Below are positions 25,950 to 34,827 of a stretch of DNA of 53,674 nucleotides, piece by piece. The stretch comes from Clostridia bacterium (GTDB lineage: Bacteria; Bacillota; Clostridia; TANB77; UBA1234). The translations under genes and the position numbers were made by a program. The stretch lies in NCBI GenBank assembly GCA_900753975.1, contig CAAEBC010000066.1, positions 1 through 53,674 of the forward strand, read 5' to 3'. Numbering within the stretch: position 1 is the first letter of the stretch; every line of letters starts with the position of its first letter. Under the pieces are notes generated by a model that did not search any database, was not told where the DNA came from, and saw only the letters and a list, made by a program, of their open reading frames with translations.

Positions 25950-27782
25950 CTATCTTTCAAAGCAAACGCCACAACCAGCAGATGCTGCGCCACAGCCACT
26001 GCAAGCCTTTCTACAGTTAGGTGTAACCTTTTCATTCATGGCATTTTTATATTCCCTCTTTAAAAACTCCTTAGAAACTAAAATATCCAAATGATTCCAA
26101 GGTAAATTTTCATCTATGTTCATTTGTCTTTCAGAATAATATTTATAATCAATTCCTGTATTTTCAAAAGCTTTCATCCAAGTATCGTAATTAAAGAATT
26201 CTCTCCAACTATCAAATTTTGCACCAAGTTTCCAAGCTTCATATATCGCCTTGCAAACTCTTCTATCTCCTTTTGCAATAATTGCTTCTAATACACTAAT
26301 TTCCGGCTCATGCCAATTAAATTTAACAGCTTTATTTGTAAGATGCGATTTTAAATAATTTTGCTTTTCAATAATTGTTTTTATATCATTTTGACCACAC
26401 CATTGAAAAGCCGTAAAAGGCTTTGGTACAAATGTAGAAGCACTGACCGTAACAGATAATCCCTTAGCTCTTTCTGCTTTTGGTATCTCATAATAAGTAT
26501 CTACTATTTTATTTGCCAAATCAACTATACCTTGTAAATCATCATACGTTTCAGTAGGAAGCCCTATCATAAAATAAAGCTTTATTGTACTCCATCCGCT
26601 TTTAAAAGCAAACCTACAAGCATTTATAATCTCTTCTTCTGTCAAACCCTTATTTATAACATCTCTAAGCCTTTGCGTCCCAGCTTCTGGTGCAATCGTA
26701 AAGCCACTCTTTCTAACTTGGCTTACTTCATCTAAAAGTTTTAAACTAATAGAATCAGTTCTAAGTGAAGGAAGTGAAATACTTACATTTCTAGGTTTAA
26801 ATTTAGATATAAGATTTTGGGCAAGTTCATGAAACTCCGTATAATCACTTGTACTAAGAGATGTAAGAGATATTTCTTCATAACCTGTGTTATTAATCAA
26901 ACTTTCAGCTAACTTTTCTAGTTTTTCTCTACTCTTTTCACGAACAGGTCTATATATATACCCAGCTTGACAAAATCTGCAACCTCTTATACAGCCCCTA
27001 AAAATCTCCAACATTACCCTATCATGAACAACATTAAGATAAGGAACAATCCACTTTTCTGGATATGTAAGAGTATCTAAATCTTTTATAATTCGTTTTC
27101 TAACTATTTGATTAGCAAACGAATTGTTAGGCACCAAACTATTAAACGTACCATCTTCGTTATATTTATCTTTATAAAACTTAGGAACATATACCCCTTC
27201 TATTTTAGAAACCAACTCTAAAAACTCATTCTTACTTTTTCCTTCATTTTTACATTTTATATATAAATCATTTACTTCCATATTCATTTCTTCGCCTTCA
27301 CCAATAACAAAAAAATCAAAAAAATCAGCCATTGGCTCTGGATTATATGTACAAGGACCCCCAGCAAAAACAAGAGGGTCATTTTCTTTTCTTTCACTAG
27401 CTAAAACAGGTATACCACCTAAATCAAGCATATTTAAAACATTAGTATAGCTCATTTCATATTGCAAAGTGAAAGCCACAAAATCAAATTCATTAAGTGG
27501 AGTTTTTGTCTCCAAAGAAAATAATTTTAAACCATTTTCCCTCATAAGCTTTTCCATATCAACCCAAGGTGCAAAAACACGTTCACAATAAGTATTTTCA
27601 TCCCTATTATACAAATCATATAAAATCTTTAACCCTAAATGCGACATACCAATCTCATATACATCAGGAAAACAAAATGCAATACGTGACTTAATATCAT
27701 TTAAATCTTTCCTACACATATTTATCTCTCCACCAGTATATCTTATAGGCTTATCAACCATTTTCAAAAATTTATCTAGCAT
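25950..27782 (-). CDS. TIGR03960-family B12-binding radical SAM protein
   Basis: This 610-residue protein has an N-terminal cobalamin-binding-like region (to about residue 200). The radical SAM domain follows with the cluster-binding CIRGCRFC motif near residue 260 and EISLTSLSTSDYTEF. The C terminus is cysteine-rich (CRKACSGCGAASAGCGVC), probably an extra metal site. The reaction is unknown; its partner is the following DUF2344 protein. The start is supported by a TTGGAGG site. Confidence 0.93.
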   Translation of the reverse strand: MLDKFLKMVDKPIRYTGGEINMCRKDLNDIKSRIAFCFPDVYEIGMSHLGLKILYDLYNRDENTYCERVFAPWVDMEKLMRENGLKLFSLETKTPLNEFDFVAFTLQYEMSYTNVLNMLDLGGIPVLASERKENDPLVFAGGPCTYNPEPMADFFDFFVIGEGEEMNMEVNDLYIKCKNEGKSKNEFLELVSKIEGVYVPKFYKDKYNEDGTFNSLVPNNSFANQIVRKRIIKDLDTLTYPEKWIVPYLNVVHDRVMLEIFRGCIRGCRFCQAGYIYRPVREKSREKLEKLAESLINNTGYEEISLTSLSTSDYTEFHELAQNLISKFKPRNVSISLPSLRTDSISLKLLDEVSQVRKSGFTIAPEAGTQRLRDVINKGLTEEEIINACRFAFKSGWSTIKLYFMIGLPTETYDDLQGIVDLANKIVDTYYEIPKAERAKGLSVTVSASTFVPKPFTAFQWCGQNDIKTIIEKQNYLKSHLTNKAVKFNWHEPEISVLEAIIAKGDRRVCKAIYEAWKLGAKFDSWREFFNYDTWMKAFENTGIDYKYYSERQMNIDENLPWNHLDILVSKEFLKREYKNAMNEKVTPNCRKACSGCGAASAGCGVCFER

Positions 27783-27988
27783 ATTTTAATACCTCCAAAA
27801 CTACTATCATTATCCTTGCATATCAAGTTAATCATATAACAAACTTTCACACTAAAAAATGTAAAGCCTCATACATTTTCCTTTATTGTAGCAGATTCTC
27901 TAATTTTTTTCAATTCAATAATATACTCTTTAATTTTATCAATAACACTAAACAACTCCTTGCAAAAAAAATAAGATTTTTGTTCGCC

Positions 27989-28017
27989 TTTACTTTAATT
28001 TCATTCAATGCTATAAT
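27989..28017 (+). promoter_or_regulatory. Promoter of the 116-aa orphan gene
   Basis: TTTACT (27989-27994), a 17-bp spacer and a perfect TATAAT (28012-28017) lie 66 bp upstream of the start. The interval 27783-28082 otherwise contains only AT-rich sequence. Confidence 0.7.
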
Positions 28018-28082
28018 GCACTTGTTCAAGAAACTTTTAAGATGTAGTAAGATTTTATTCATCAAAAAGGAGGGAGTTTCGA

Positions 28083-28433
28083 ATGTCAAACATGGCTTTA
28101 TATCCCTGCCAGTTTCGCGTTTACTCTATCAGATGTGGAGATGCTTCTCCTACTCATTGCAATGTAGTATTTGAAATCAAGTGCGAGAAATTTACTCTTC
28201 CTATGTTTGTTTCATTTTCATTTACTTCATTTGACATGATGACTATACATCTTAAGAACTTGGCTCGGACTTATAATATTTGCTCTGTTGACCATCTATT
28301 TACCTCATACTTTCCATCCACCCTCACTCTCGAAGAACGTTTCAACGCACCCGACATCTTTCGTAAACTTTCATTTAAGAACAATCTCACGTGGCCAGCC
28401 AGAGACAGCTTCGGCATAATCTTGCTGGACTAA
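28083..28433 (+). CDS. Orphan protein of unknown function, 116 aa
   Basis: I do not recognise this protein. It is a 116-residue sequence with four cysteines in the first half (CQFRVYSIRCGD, HCNVVFEIKCEKF) and an aromatic-rich centre. It has no membrane segment. A perfect promoter, an AGGAGGG site 8 nt before the ATG and a strong terminator just after the stop show a complete single-gene unit. Codon use (ATC, CTC, TTC, CGC) is richer in C-ending codons than neighbours. Like the other orphans it lies next to a hairpin element. Confidence 0.72.
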   Translation: MSNMALYPCQFRVYSIRCGDASPTHCNVVFEIKCEKFTLPMFVSFSFTSFDMMTIHLKNLARTYNICSVDHLFTSYFPSTLTLEERFNAPDIFRKLSFKNNLTWPARDSFGIILLD

Positions 28434-28435
28434 CC

Positions 28436-28466
28436 AAAAGTGGACGAAAATTTTTCGTCCGCTTTT
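28436..28466 (+). terminator. Intrinsic terminator after the 116-aa orphan gene
   Basis: AAAAGTGGACGAAAA pairs with TTTTCGTCCGCTTTT, ending in a T-run, starting 3 nt past the stop codon. Confidence 0.9.
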
Positions 28467-28476
28467 TACTTTCCTA

Positions 28477-28663
28477 TGTAAGAATTCAGGCAAGAAGCGA
28501 AATAGCAGATGTGGGCACCATGGTCTGATAATACTTTTAGTAGCAATTTTGTCAAGGTGGAGATTGCGTTAGCAATACTACCTTGACAAAGCCTTGCGGA
28601 TAAAAGTTTTATCAGACCATGGTGCCCACATCTGCTATTTCGCTTCTTGCCCGAATTCTTACA
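28477..28663. repeat. Hairpin family 1, copy 2
   Basis: The arms 28477-28531 and 28609-28663 form a 55-bp inverted repeat with one mismatch (28488/28652). Their sequence (such as GCGAAATAGCAGATGTGGGC) is unrelated to the arms of copies 1 and 3. The core, about 28529-28611, is nearly identical to the other copies: ACTTTTAGTAGCAATTTTG, GTCAAGGTGGAGAT, ATACTACCTTGACAAAGCC, GGATAAAAGTTTTA. It lies between an orphan gene and the dxs promoter, inside the 334-nt gap 28434-28767. Confidence 0.93.
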
Positions 28664-28679
28664 CCTGCTTACCCAAATT

Positions 28680-28708
28680 TTGACACCCCCCTTAAAATAT
28701 GCTATAAT
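28680..28708 (+). promoter_or_regulatory. Promoter of dxs
   Basis: A consensus TTGACA (28680-28685), a 17-bp spacer and TATAAT (28703-28708) lie 59 bp upstream of the dxs start. It is the strongest promoter match in the window. Confidence 0.85.
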
Positions 28709-28767
28709 TTGTAAGCATTGTAGCAAACAATGAATATCATATTTTATGAAAGGAAGAACGACTTGTA

Positions 28768-30621
28768 ATGAGTGAACTTTTAGATAACGTAAATGACTTA
28801 GAAGACTTTAAATCTTTGCCAGTCAAAAAATTACCTACACTTGCTAGCGAAATACGTAAATTTCTAATCGAAAACGTTTCTAAAACAGGCGGTCACCTAG
28901 CCCCAAACTTAGGAATAGTAGAACTTACGATGGCATTACACTACGTATTTAACTCGCCAGAAGACAAGATAATATTCGATGTCGGACATCAATGTTATGT
29001 TCACAAAATTTTGACTGGCAGAAAAAATAAATTTAACACACTTAGAAAACTAAATGGATTAAGTGGCTTTCCAAAAACACGTGAAAGCATTCATGATATT
29101 TTTAACACTGGACATAGCAGTACATCTATATCATCAGCTATCGGTGTTGCAACAGCAAACAAATTAAGTGGAAAAAACAATTATACAATAGCAGTTATTG
29201 GTGATGGTGCATTAACTGGTGGACTTGCTTTTGAAGGACTTAATAATGCACAAATTGAAGACACCAATTTAATCGTAATTTTAAATGATAATCAAATGTC
29301 AATCTCGCCTAGCGTCGGAAACCTTGCTAATCACTTGACAAAACTGCGTTCAAACAAATTTTATAGAAATGCTAAAAAAATTATTAAGTCACTTTTAATG
29401 TTAATACCTTTTGTGGGAAAATATATTTACAAAATATTAGATAAATTAAAAGACTTTTTAAAACATGCTTTGCTTCCTAGCAGTGTACTTTTTGAGCAAT
29501 TTGGTTTTTCTTATTTGGGACCAATTGATGGTCATGATGTAAAAGAATTAATTACAATTTTAAATCGTGCAAAACTTGCAAGAAAACCAGTTTTAGTTCA
29601 TGTTATAACTAAAAAAGGAAAAGGCTATAAGCCTGCTGAAATGGATCCAAATAAGTTTCATGGAGTTAGTAACTTCGATATTGAAACAGGAAAAACACCA
29701 GAAAAGACTGGTACTTCTTATTCAAAATGTTTTGGTGATGAACTTTATAAAATAGCAGAAAAAAATGATAAAATTGTAGCAATAACTGCTGCAATGGCCT
29801 CTGGTACTGGACTTTCAACTTTTAGCAAACGTTTTCCTACAAGATTTTATGATGTTGGAATTGCTGAATCACATGCGGTTACATTTGCAGCTGGGCTTGC
29901 TTCTCAAGGATATGTTCCTGTGTTTGCCGTTTACTCTACTTTTTTACAAAGGGCTTATGACCAAATATTGCACGATGTTGCTTTGCAAAATGCTCATGTT
30001 ATTTTTGCTATAGACCGTGCCGGAATAGTTGGTGCAGATGGAGAAACGCATCATGGTATATTTGATTTATCTTTTTTGTCGCATATACCTAATCTTACGA
30101 TAATGGCTCCGAAAGATGGAAATGAGCTTAAGCAAATGCTTAATTTTGCTGTTTATGAAATGAATGGCCCTGTGGCTATACGTTATCCTAGAGGAAATGT
30201 TGAAGATTCTTTTTCTACTGATGAAGATATTTCTCTTGGAAAAGCTGAAGTTTTAAAGGTTGGCACCGATATTTCTATAATTGCTCTCGGAAAAACTGTA
30301 AAAACTGCACTTGATGTTTCTAAGATTTTAGCATGTAAAAATGTTTCTGCTGAAGTAATAAATGCTAGATTTTTAAAGCCATTAGATTCGATTACTATTC
30401 TTTCGTCTATTAGGAAAACTAAAAGGGTTATAACTATTGAGGATAATGTTATAGATGGGGGGCTGGCTACTGCGATTAAAGATTTGGTGGCTGATGAAAA
30501 AGATGTGACTGGGGATTATTTTGCTTATCCTGATGAATTTATAATTCATGGAAGTTGTGATGAGATTGAACGTATTTATGGGATGGATGCTGAAAGTATT
30601 TCAAAACAGGTTTTACGATAA
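28768..30621 (+). CDS. dxs: 1-deoxy-D-xylulose-5-phosphate synthase
   Basis: Dxs condenses pyruvate and glyceraldehyde 3-phosphate with thiamine diphosphate, the first step of the MEP isoprenoid pathway, and also feeds thiamine and pyridoxal synthesis. The length of 617 residues is normal. The thiamine-diphosphate motif is seen as VIGDGALTGGLAFEGLNNA with ILNDNQMSISPSVG. The transketolase centre has DVGIAESHAVTFAAGLA and the C-terminal domain has TIEDNVIDGGLATAI. It is a single gene with its own strong promoter. The bidirectional terminator at 30910-30950 lies about 290 nt downstream, after several repeats. Confidence 0.97.
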   Translation: MSELLDNVNDLEDFKSLPVKKLPTLASEIRKFLIENVSKTGGHLAPNLGIVELTMALHYVFNSPEDKIIFDVGHQCYVHKILTGRKNKFNTLRKLNGLSGFPKTRESIHDIFNTGHSSTSISSAIGVATANKLSGKNNYTIAVIGDGALTGGLAFEGLNNAQIEDTNLIVILNDNQMSISPSVGNLANHLTKLRSNKFYRNAKKIIKSLLMLIPFVGKYIYKILDKLKDFLKHALLPSSVLFEQFGFSYLGPIDGHDVKELITILNRAKLARKPVLVHVITKKGKGYKPAEMDPNKFHGVSNFDIETGKTPEKTGTSYSKCFGDELYKIAEKNDKIVAITAAMASGTGLSTFSKRFPTRFYDVGIAESHAVTFAAGLASQGYVPVFAVYSTFLQRAYDQILHDVALQNAHVIFAIDRAGIVGADGETHHGIFDLSFLSHIPNLTIMAPKDGNELKQMLNFAVYEMNGPVAIRYPRGNVEDSFSTDEDISLGKAEVLKVGTDISIIALGKTVKTALDVSKILACKNVSAEVINARFLKPLDSITILSSIRKTKRVITIEDNVIDGGLATAIKDLVADEKDVTGDYFAYPDEFIIHGSCDEIERIYGMDAESISKQVLR

Positions 30622-30636
30622 TATGTGGGTTTGACT

Positions 30637-30734
30637 GTGTGCCCGAATGTATACGACTATATGTTGTGGATTGGGGTGTGTGCCTGAACGTATACGACTA
30701 TATGTTGTGGATTGGAGTGTGTGCCCGAACGTAT
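30637..30734. repeat. 41-bp tandem direct repeat, about 2.4 units
   Basis: The unit, recognisable by GTGTGCCCGAACGTATACGA and TATATGTTGTGGATTGG, repeats at 41-nt spacing (GCCCGA or GCCTGA at 30641, 30682 and 30723). The third unit breaks off at GTAT, which is also the outer end of hairpin copy C. There is no open reading frame across it. Confidence 0.9.
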
Positions 30735-30807
30735 GAAGATATATTAAATTTTTCGAGCCCTCAGCCACACCACACCGTTGCTCGAAAAATTTAATATATC
30801 TTCATAC
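30731..30807. repeat. Hairpin family 2, copy C
   Basis: Perfect 27-bp arms (30731-30757 and 30781-30807, outer end GTATGAAG) surround a 23-nt loop with GCCACACCACACCGTTG. Loop and inner AT-rich stem match copy A in inverse orientation. The outer 8 bp and the innermost pairs differ from copy A but remain fully paired. Confidence 0.9.
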
Positions 30808-30840
30808 TTAGTAAATAACTGCCTCGTTTAGGAATTTTAA

Positions 30841-30892
30841 GAGAAAGGGACGGAGGAAATTTCTCACTTTTGAGAAAAAGGGACGGTCCTTG
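30841..30892. repeat. GGGACGG repeat, copy 2 (REP-like)
   Basis: These 52 nt align gaplessly with 8231-8282. The inner hairpin TTTCTCA/TGAGAAA differs from ATTCTCA/TGAGAAT of copy 1 by a compensating pair. The right half ends GGGACGGTCCTTG. Confidence 0.75.
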
Positions 30893-30909
30893 ATGAAATA
30901 TAAACATTT

Positions 30910-30950
30910 AAAGAAAGACACGATAGGATGATTCTATCGTGTCTTTCTTT
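30910..30950. terminator. Bidirectional terminator between dxs and ftsW
   Basis: AAAGAAAGACACGATAG pairs with CTATCGTGTCTTTCTTT over 7 nt, with A- and T-tracts on both sides, so it can serve both convergent transcripts. Confidence 0.9.
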
Positions 30951-30970
30951 ATCTAAATAATTTTAAAAAC

Positions 30971-32101
30971 TTATATTTTCGCTTTTCTTGATATATTGAG
31001 TAGTATTCCAACGCAAAACATTAATATTATAAGTGCTGTTCCTCCATAGCTAAAGAATGGTAGTGGTATTCCTGTTACTGGCATTGAAGAGGATACGACT
31101 GCTATACTAAATACTGCTTGTATTCCTATCATTACTGTGATTCCTATTGCAAGCAATGAACCAAACAAGTCTGGTGCTTTTATTGAAATCATTACTCCTC
31201 TCCAAATGAAGATTGCAAATAACACCATTATTAGTAAGACTCCAAATAGTCCCATTTCTTCTGCCCAAATTGCAAAGATAAAGTCGTTATGTGGTTCTGG
31301 AATGTACATGTATTTTTGTGTGCTTTGCCCAAGTCCTACACCAAATAGTCCTCCAGAACATATTGCATATAAAGACTGAATTATCTGCCAACCGTTACCT
31401 AGGGGGTCTTGCCAAGGATCTATGAAAATGGTAACACGTTTCCATCTGTATTCTGAAGTTACTGATAGTATGTAACCAGCTACTGCTGCAATAGGTATGA
31501 ATGGTAATATGTGTTTTAAATTAACTCCACCTACTAATAAAATTGCACCCGCTATAAATACTATAATTATTGTAGCACTCATGTGTGGCTCCATCATTAA
31601 TAGAAAGCCTACTAATACAACTAATGCTAAGTACGGTAAAAGTCCTGTTAAGAATTTTTTTAGTCTGTCTGGATTACGTGAAATTAATGATGACATCAAT
31701 ATTATTAGCGCAACTTTCATGATTTCGGAGGGTTGAAATTGTATTCCAATTTTTATCCATCTTCTTGCATCATTTACTTTTATTCCAATTCCCGGAATAA
31801 GTACTACTATTAAAAGCATGAGTGCGACTGCAAATAATCCATAGGAAATTACTTTACTAGAATATATTTTGTAATCTATTCTTGAAGTCAAAAACATGAC
31901 TACTATTCCAATTGCTGCGTAAAGCAATTGCTTTTTGAAGTAATAATAACTGTCACCTTCTGTTCTAAAAGCTGATGGCGCACTAGCACTAAGAACCATT
32001 ATTACGCCAAGTGACAATAACACCAAGGTGACTATCGCAAGTGCTATATCAACATGATGTTTTTTATTTTTTTTAACAATTAATTGTTTTTCTTCAGCCA
32101 T
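30971..32101 (-). CDS. ftsW: FtsW/SpoVE-type SEDS peptidoglycan polymerase
   Basis: This 376-residue polytopic membrane protein is of the SEDS family, which polymerises lipid II together with a class B PBP. It has ten hydrophobic segments, with GDSYYYFKKQLLY early and the conserved EPHNDFIFAIWAEEMG and PVTGIPLPFFSYGG blocks. I chose the ATG at 32101, after CGGAGGA; the reading from 32203 includes upstream noncoding sequence. Division FtsW and sporulation SpoVE cannot be separated by sequence alone. Its likely partner is the SpoVD-like PBP of the same cluster. Confidence 0.93.
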   Translation of the reverse strand: MAEEKQLIVKKNKKHHVDIALAIVTLVLLSLGVIMVLSASAPSAFRTEGDSYYYFKKQLLYAAIGIVVMFLTSRIDYKIYSSKVISYGLFAVALMLLIVVLIPGIGIKVNDARRWIKIGIQFQPSEIMKVALIILMSSLISRNPDRLKKFLTGLLPYLALVVLVGFLLMMEPHMSATIIIVFIAGAILLVGGVNLKHILPFIPIAAVAGYILSVTSEYRWKRVTIFIDPWQDPLGNGWQIIQSLYAICSGGLFGVGLGQSTQKYMYIPEPHNDFIFAIWAEEMGLFGVLLIMVLFAIFIWRGVMISIKAPDLFGSLLAIGITVMIGIQAVFSIAVVSSSMPVTGIPLPFFSYGGTALIILMFCVGILLNISRKAKI

Positions 32102-32220
32102 ACAATTCCTCCGTGTCATGTGAAAATTATATAAACAATTTGAGCCAAACATTTTAAAACTTTTGATGTTAATTAATATCTGTTTTAGAACCTTAATTAA
32201 CAAATATAATTTCTAACTTT

Positions 32221-33174
32221 TTATACTATAGCACACGAAATTGCAGCAAGCACTACTGTAATTATTGTGAATAATGCAACTATACTTGTTTCTTTCATTC
32301 CAGATAGTTCTAGATGATGATGTATCGGTGCCATTTTAAATAATCTCTTTCCTTTTGTAGCTTTAAAATAAACAACTTGTAAAATAACTGATAATGCTTC
32401 AATAACGCAAATGCCCGCAACAACAACTAGTATAAGTGGCATTTTAAGCATTATTGCAACACTACAAAATGCTCCTCCAAGTGCAAGTGAACCCGTGTCA
32501 CCCATAAATACTCTTGCCGGATATCCATTAAATAATAAAAATCCTAGAGTCGAACCTGTTACTACAGCTGAAAATCCTGTAAGTGCTTTATCGCCTGCTA
32601 TTATAGACATACAAGTGAAGAAAATCATAATTACAGTTGTAACACTTGCTGCTAAACCATCTAAGCCATCTGTTAGGTTTAAACTGTTTGTGCAGGCAAG
32701 TATAATAAATACACTACAAGCTATATAGAGCCACTCTGGTAAAACGATATATTGTTTTAAAATAGGTATATATGTTTCTGTTCCAAAATCTATATGCACT
32801 AAATAAATCATAAATGCAACTGCTACAAAAATTAAGCCAAGCATCTTAAGTGATGGACTAAGTCCTTTTGGATTTTTTAAAACAAGTTTTATAAAATCAT
32901 CAATAAAGCCAATCAGTCCATATCCTAAAGTAACAAATGTTACTGGCAAAATACTAGGATATTTAGTCGCTATAACTAAAGAGACTGCTAGTATAACCAT
33001 AAGCATTATTATGCCTCCCATAGTAGGAGTACCACTTTTTTTTAGATGGCTCTGTGGTCCATCGTTTCTTACTACCTGACCGATTTTAAATTTTTTTAAT
33101 ATTGGTATTACTAAAAAGCCAAGTATTATTGTACCAAAAAAACCGGCCAATAAAGCTTCTATTTGAATTGTCAT
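32221..33174 (-). CDS. mraY: Phospho-N-acetylmuramoyl-pentapeptide transferase MraY
   Basis: MraY transfers phospho-MurNAc-pentapeptide to undecaprenyl phosphate, giving lipid I at the inner membrane face. It is a 317-residue polytopic protein with GLIGFIDDFIKL and NLTDGLDGLAAS, which contain catalytic aspartates, and the C-terminal MAPIHHHLELSG. I chose the ATG at 33174 with GGGGTGG 8 nt upstream over a GTG at 33186. It follows murE by 24 nt, where murF would normally lie. Confidence 0.95.
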   Translation of the reverse strand: MTIQIEALLAGFFGTIILGFLVIPILKKFKIGQVVRNDGPQSHLKKSGTPTMGGIIMLMVILAVSLVIATKYPSILPVTFVTLGYGLIGFIDDFIKLVLKNPKGLSPSLKMLGLIFVAVAFMIYLVHIDFGTETYIPILKQYIVLPEWLYIACSVFIILACTNSLNLTDGLDGLAASVTTVIMIFFTCMSIIAGDKALTGFSAVVTGSTLGFLLFNGYPARVFMGDTGSLALGGAFCSVAIMLKMPLILVVVAGICVIEALSVILQVVYFKATKGKRLFKMAPIHHHLELSGMKETSIVALFTIITVVLAAISCAIV

Positions 33175-33198
33175 ATTTAATTCCACCCCTATTTATTT

Positions 33199-34686
33199 TT
33201 ACCACATATATAAATCTTCGTCTTTAACTTCTGGTAACTTTTTCAAAATATTAGCTATTACTTCTCTATCATCAAAATGATGTTTAACTCCATTTATTTC
33301 TTGATATGTTTCATGTCCTTTTCCTGCAACTAATACTAAATCATTCTTAGTTGCTTTACGAAGAGCATGCTCGATAGCTTTTTCTCTATCTACAATAATT
33401 TTATATTTACCTTTTGTCTTTTTTATTCCATTTTCTATTTGCTTTACTATTGCTTCTGGTTCTTCTGTTCTTGGATTATCTGTAGTGATAACTGTGTAAC
33501 TTGCAAGTCTACCTGAGATTTCGCCCATCATTGGTCGCTTTGCAGTGTCTCTGTCACCACCACATCCAAAAACGCAGATGACATTTCCTTTTGTATATGC
33601 CTTGCATGCTTTAATAATGTTTTCAAGACTATCTGGTGTATGAGCATAGTCAACAATTATTGTATAACCTCTCATATTTGGTACAATCTCTGAACGTCCT
33701 GGTACTTTTATATTTTCTAATGCAGATACAATATTTTCAACACTTGCTCCAAGTTTTATTGATACACAAATTGCAGCCAGTGCGTTATATACTGTGAATC
33801 TACCTGGTATGCTAACTCTTATTTTTTGTATCATTTTATTAAATGGTAATTTAAATTCTGAATAACTATTTGTTATTATAATATCTCTAGCAGAAACAAA
33901 AGGATTATTATCTATTCCATAAGTTGTTATTGGGCATGTAGCAAGTTTCATAAGTCTAGATGCATACATATCATCGCAATTAACAAACCCCTCTTTTGCA
34001 ACTGTGAATAATTTTGCTTTTGCTTCTAAATAATTATCAAAAGTTTTATGAAAATCTAGATGATCTTGCGTTAAATTAGTAAAAATAGCATAATCAAATG
34101 TCATCCCTGCAACTCTTTGAAGTGCTAGAGAATGTGAAGAAACTTCCATTACAACAACATCGACTTTTTCATCTGCCATTCTTCTAAATAACTTTTGTAA
34201 ATCAACACTTTCTGGTGTAGTTCTCTCTGTTGGGATTTCCTCATCACCGATAAAATTTGCTATAGTTCCAACTAATCCAACTTTCTTACCAGCTTTTTCT
34301 AAAATAGCTTTAATCATATAAGTAGTAGTTGTTTTACCTTTAGTTCCTGTAACACCAACTAATTTAAATTCTCTTGAAGGATGCGAGTAAAAATTGCAAG
34401 CAGTAAGTGCTAATAAATTTCTAGTATCTTTCGATATAACAACATTAACGTTTTCTGGTATACTTTCGACATCATACATACCATCTTCAATGGCCACTGT
34501 AGTCGCACCATTTTGGATAGCAGCATTAATGTATTCATGTCCGTCTGTTTTAAAGCCTTTTATAGCTACAAACATACTACCAGATGTTACATGTCTTGAA
34601 TCATATTCGATAGATGTAACTTCACGATTAATATCGCCTCTTAAAACTAACCCTTCAATTTTTGCTAAAACTTGTGATAATTTCAT
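33199..34686 (-). CDS. murE: UDP-MurNAc-tripeptide ligase MurE
   Basis: MurE adds the third residue of the stem peptide. The 495-residue protein has the P-loop GVTGTKGKTTTTYMIKA, the carbamylated-lysine region and DNPRTEEP. DNPR is the signature of meso-diaminopimelate-adding enzymes, so the wall is predicted to be DAP-type rather than lysine-type. It lies between the SpoVD-like PBP and mraY. Confidence 0.95.
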   Translation of the reverse strand: MKLSQVLAKIEGLVLRGDINREVTSIEYDSRHVTSGSMFVAIKGFKTDGHEYINAAIQNGATTVAIEDGMYDVESIPENVNVVISKDTRNLLALTACNFYSHPSREFKLVGVTGTKGKTTTTYMIKAILEKAGKKVGLVGTIANFIGDEEIPTERTTPESVDLQKLFRRMADEKVDVVVMEVSSHSLALQRVAGMTFDYAIFTNLTQDHLDFHKTFDNYLEAKAKLFTVAKEGFVNCDDMYASRLMKLATCPITTYGIDNNPFVSARDIIITNSYSEFKLPFNKMIQKIRVSIPGRFTVYNALAAICVSIKLGASVENIVSALENIKVPGRSEIVPNMRGYTIIVDYAHTPDSLENIIKACKAYTKGNVICVFGCGGDRDTAKRPMMGEISGRLASYTVITTDNPRTEEPEAIVKQIENGIKKTKGKYKIIVDREKAIEHALRKATKNDLVLVAGKGHETYQEINGVKHHFDDREVIANILKKLPEVKDEDLYMW

Positions 34687-34739
34687 ATTATCAATCCTTT
34701 CTTTTAGGTAGCCTATTCGCCCCTACTTTATAAATTTTT

Positions 34740-34800
34740 ACGAACTTGTAATTACAAGTCTTCGTATGTTAATCCAAAATAGAGTTCATCCTCTATTTTG
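34740..34800 (-). other. Two hairpins between spoVD and murE
   Basis: An imperfect hairpin (34740-34765, ACTTGTAATTACAAGT core) and a 10-bp stem, CAAAATAGAG with CTCTATTTTG (34775-34800), lie in the 141-nt gap. Neither has a good T-run on the minus strand, so they may be attenuators or RNA-processing sites rather than terminators. Confidence 0.4.
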
Positions 34801-34827
34801 AATTCAATAAACAGTATATTACAAAAA

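Noticed and set aside
27980..28174. Plus-strand frame starting upstream of the 116-aa orphan gene
   Set aside because: It begins upstream of the -10 box, overlaps the better-supported gene in another frame and lacks a ribosome site.
28466..28726. Minus-strand reading frame across copy 2 of the palindrome
   Set aside because: It is an open frame created by the repeat itself and runs over the dxs promoter; there is no start signal and no protein-like composition.
30637..30734. Possible CRISPR array
   Set aside because: The 41-bp units are directly adjacent with no unique spacers and there are no cas genes.
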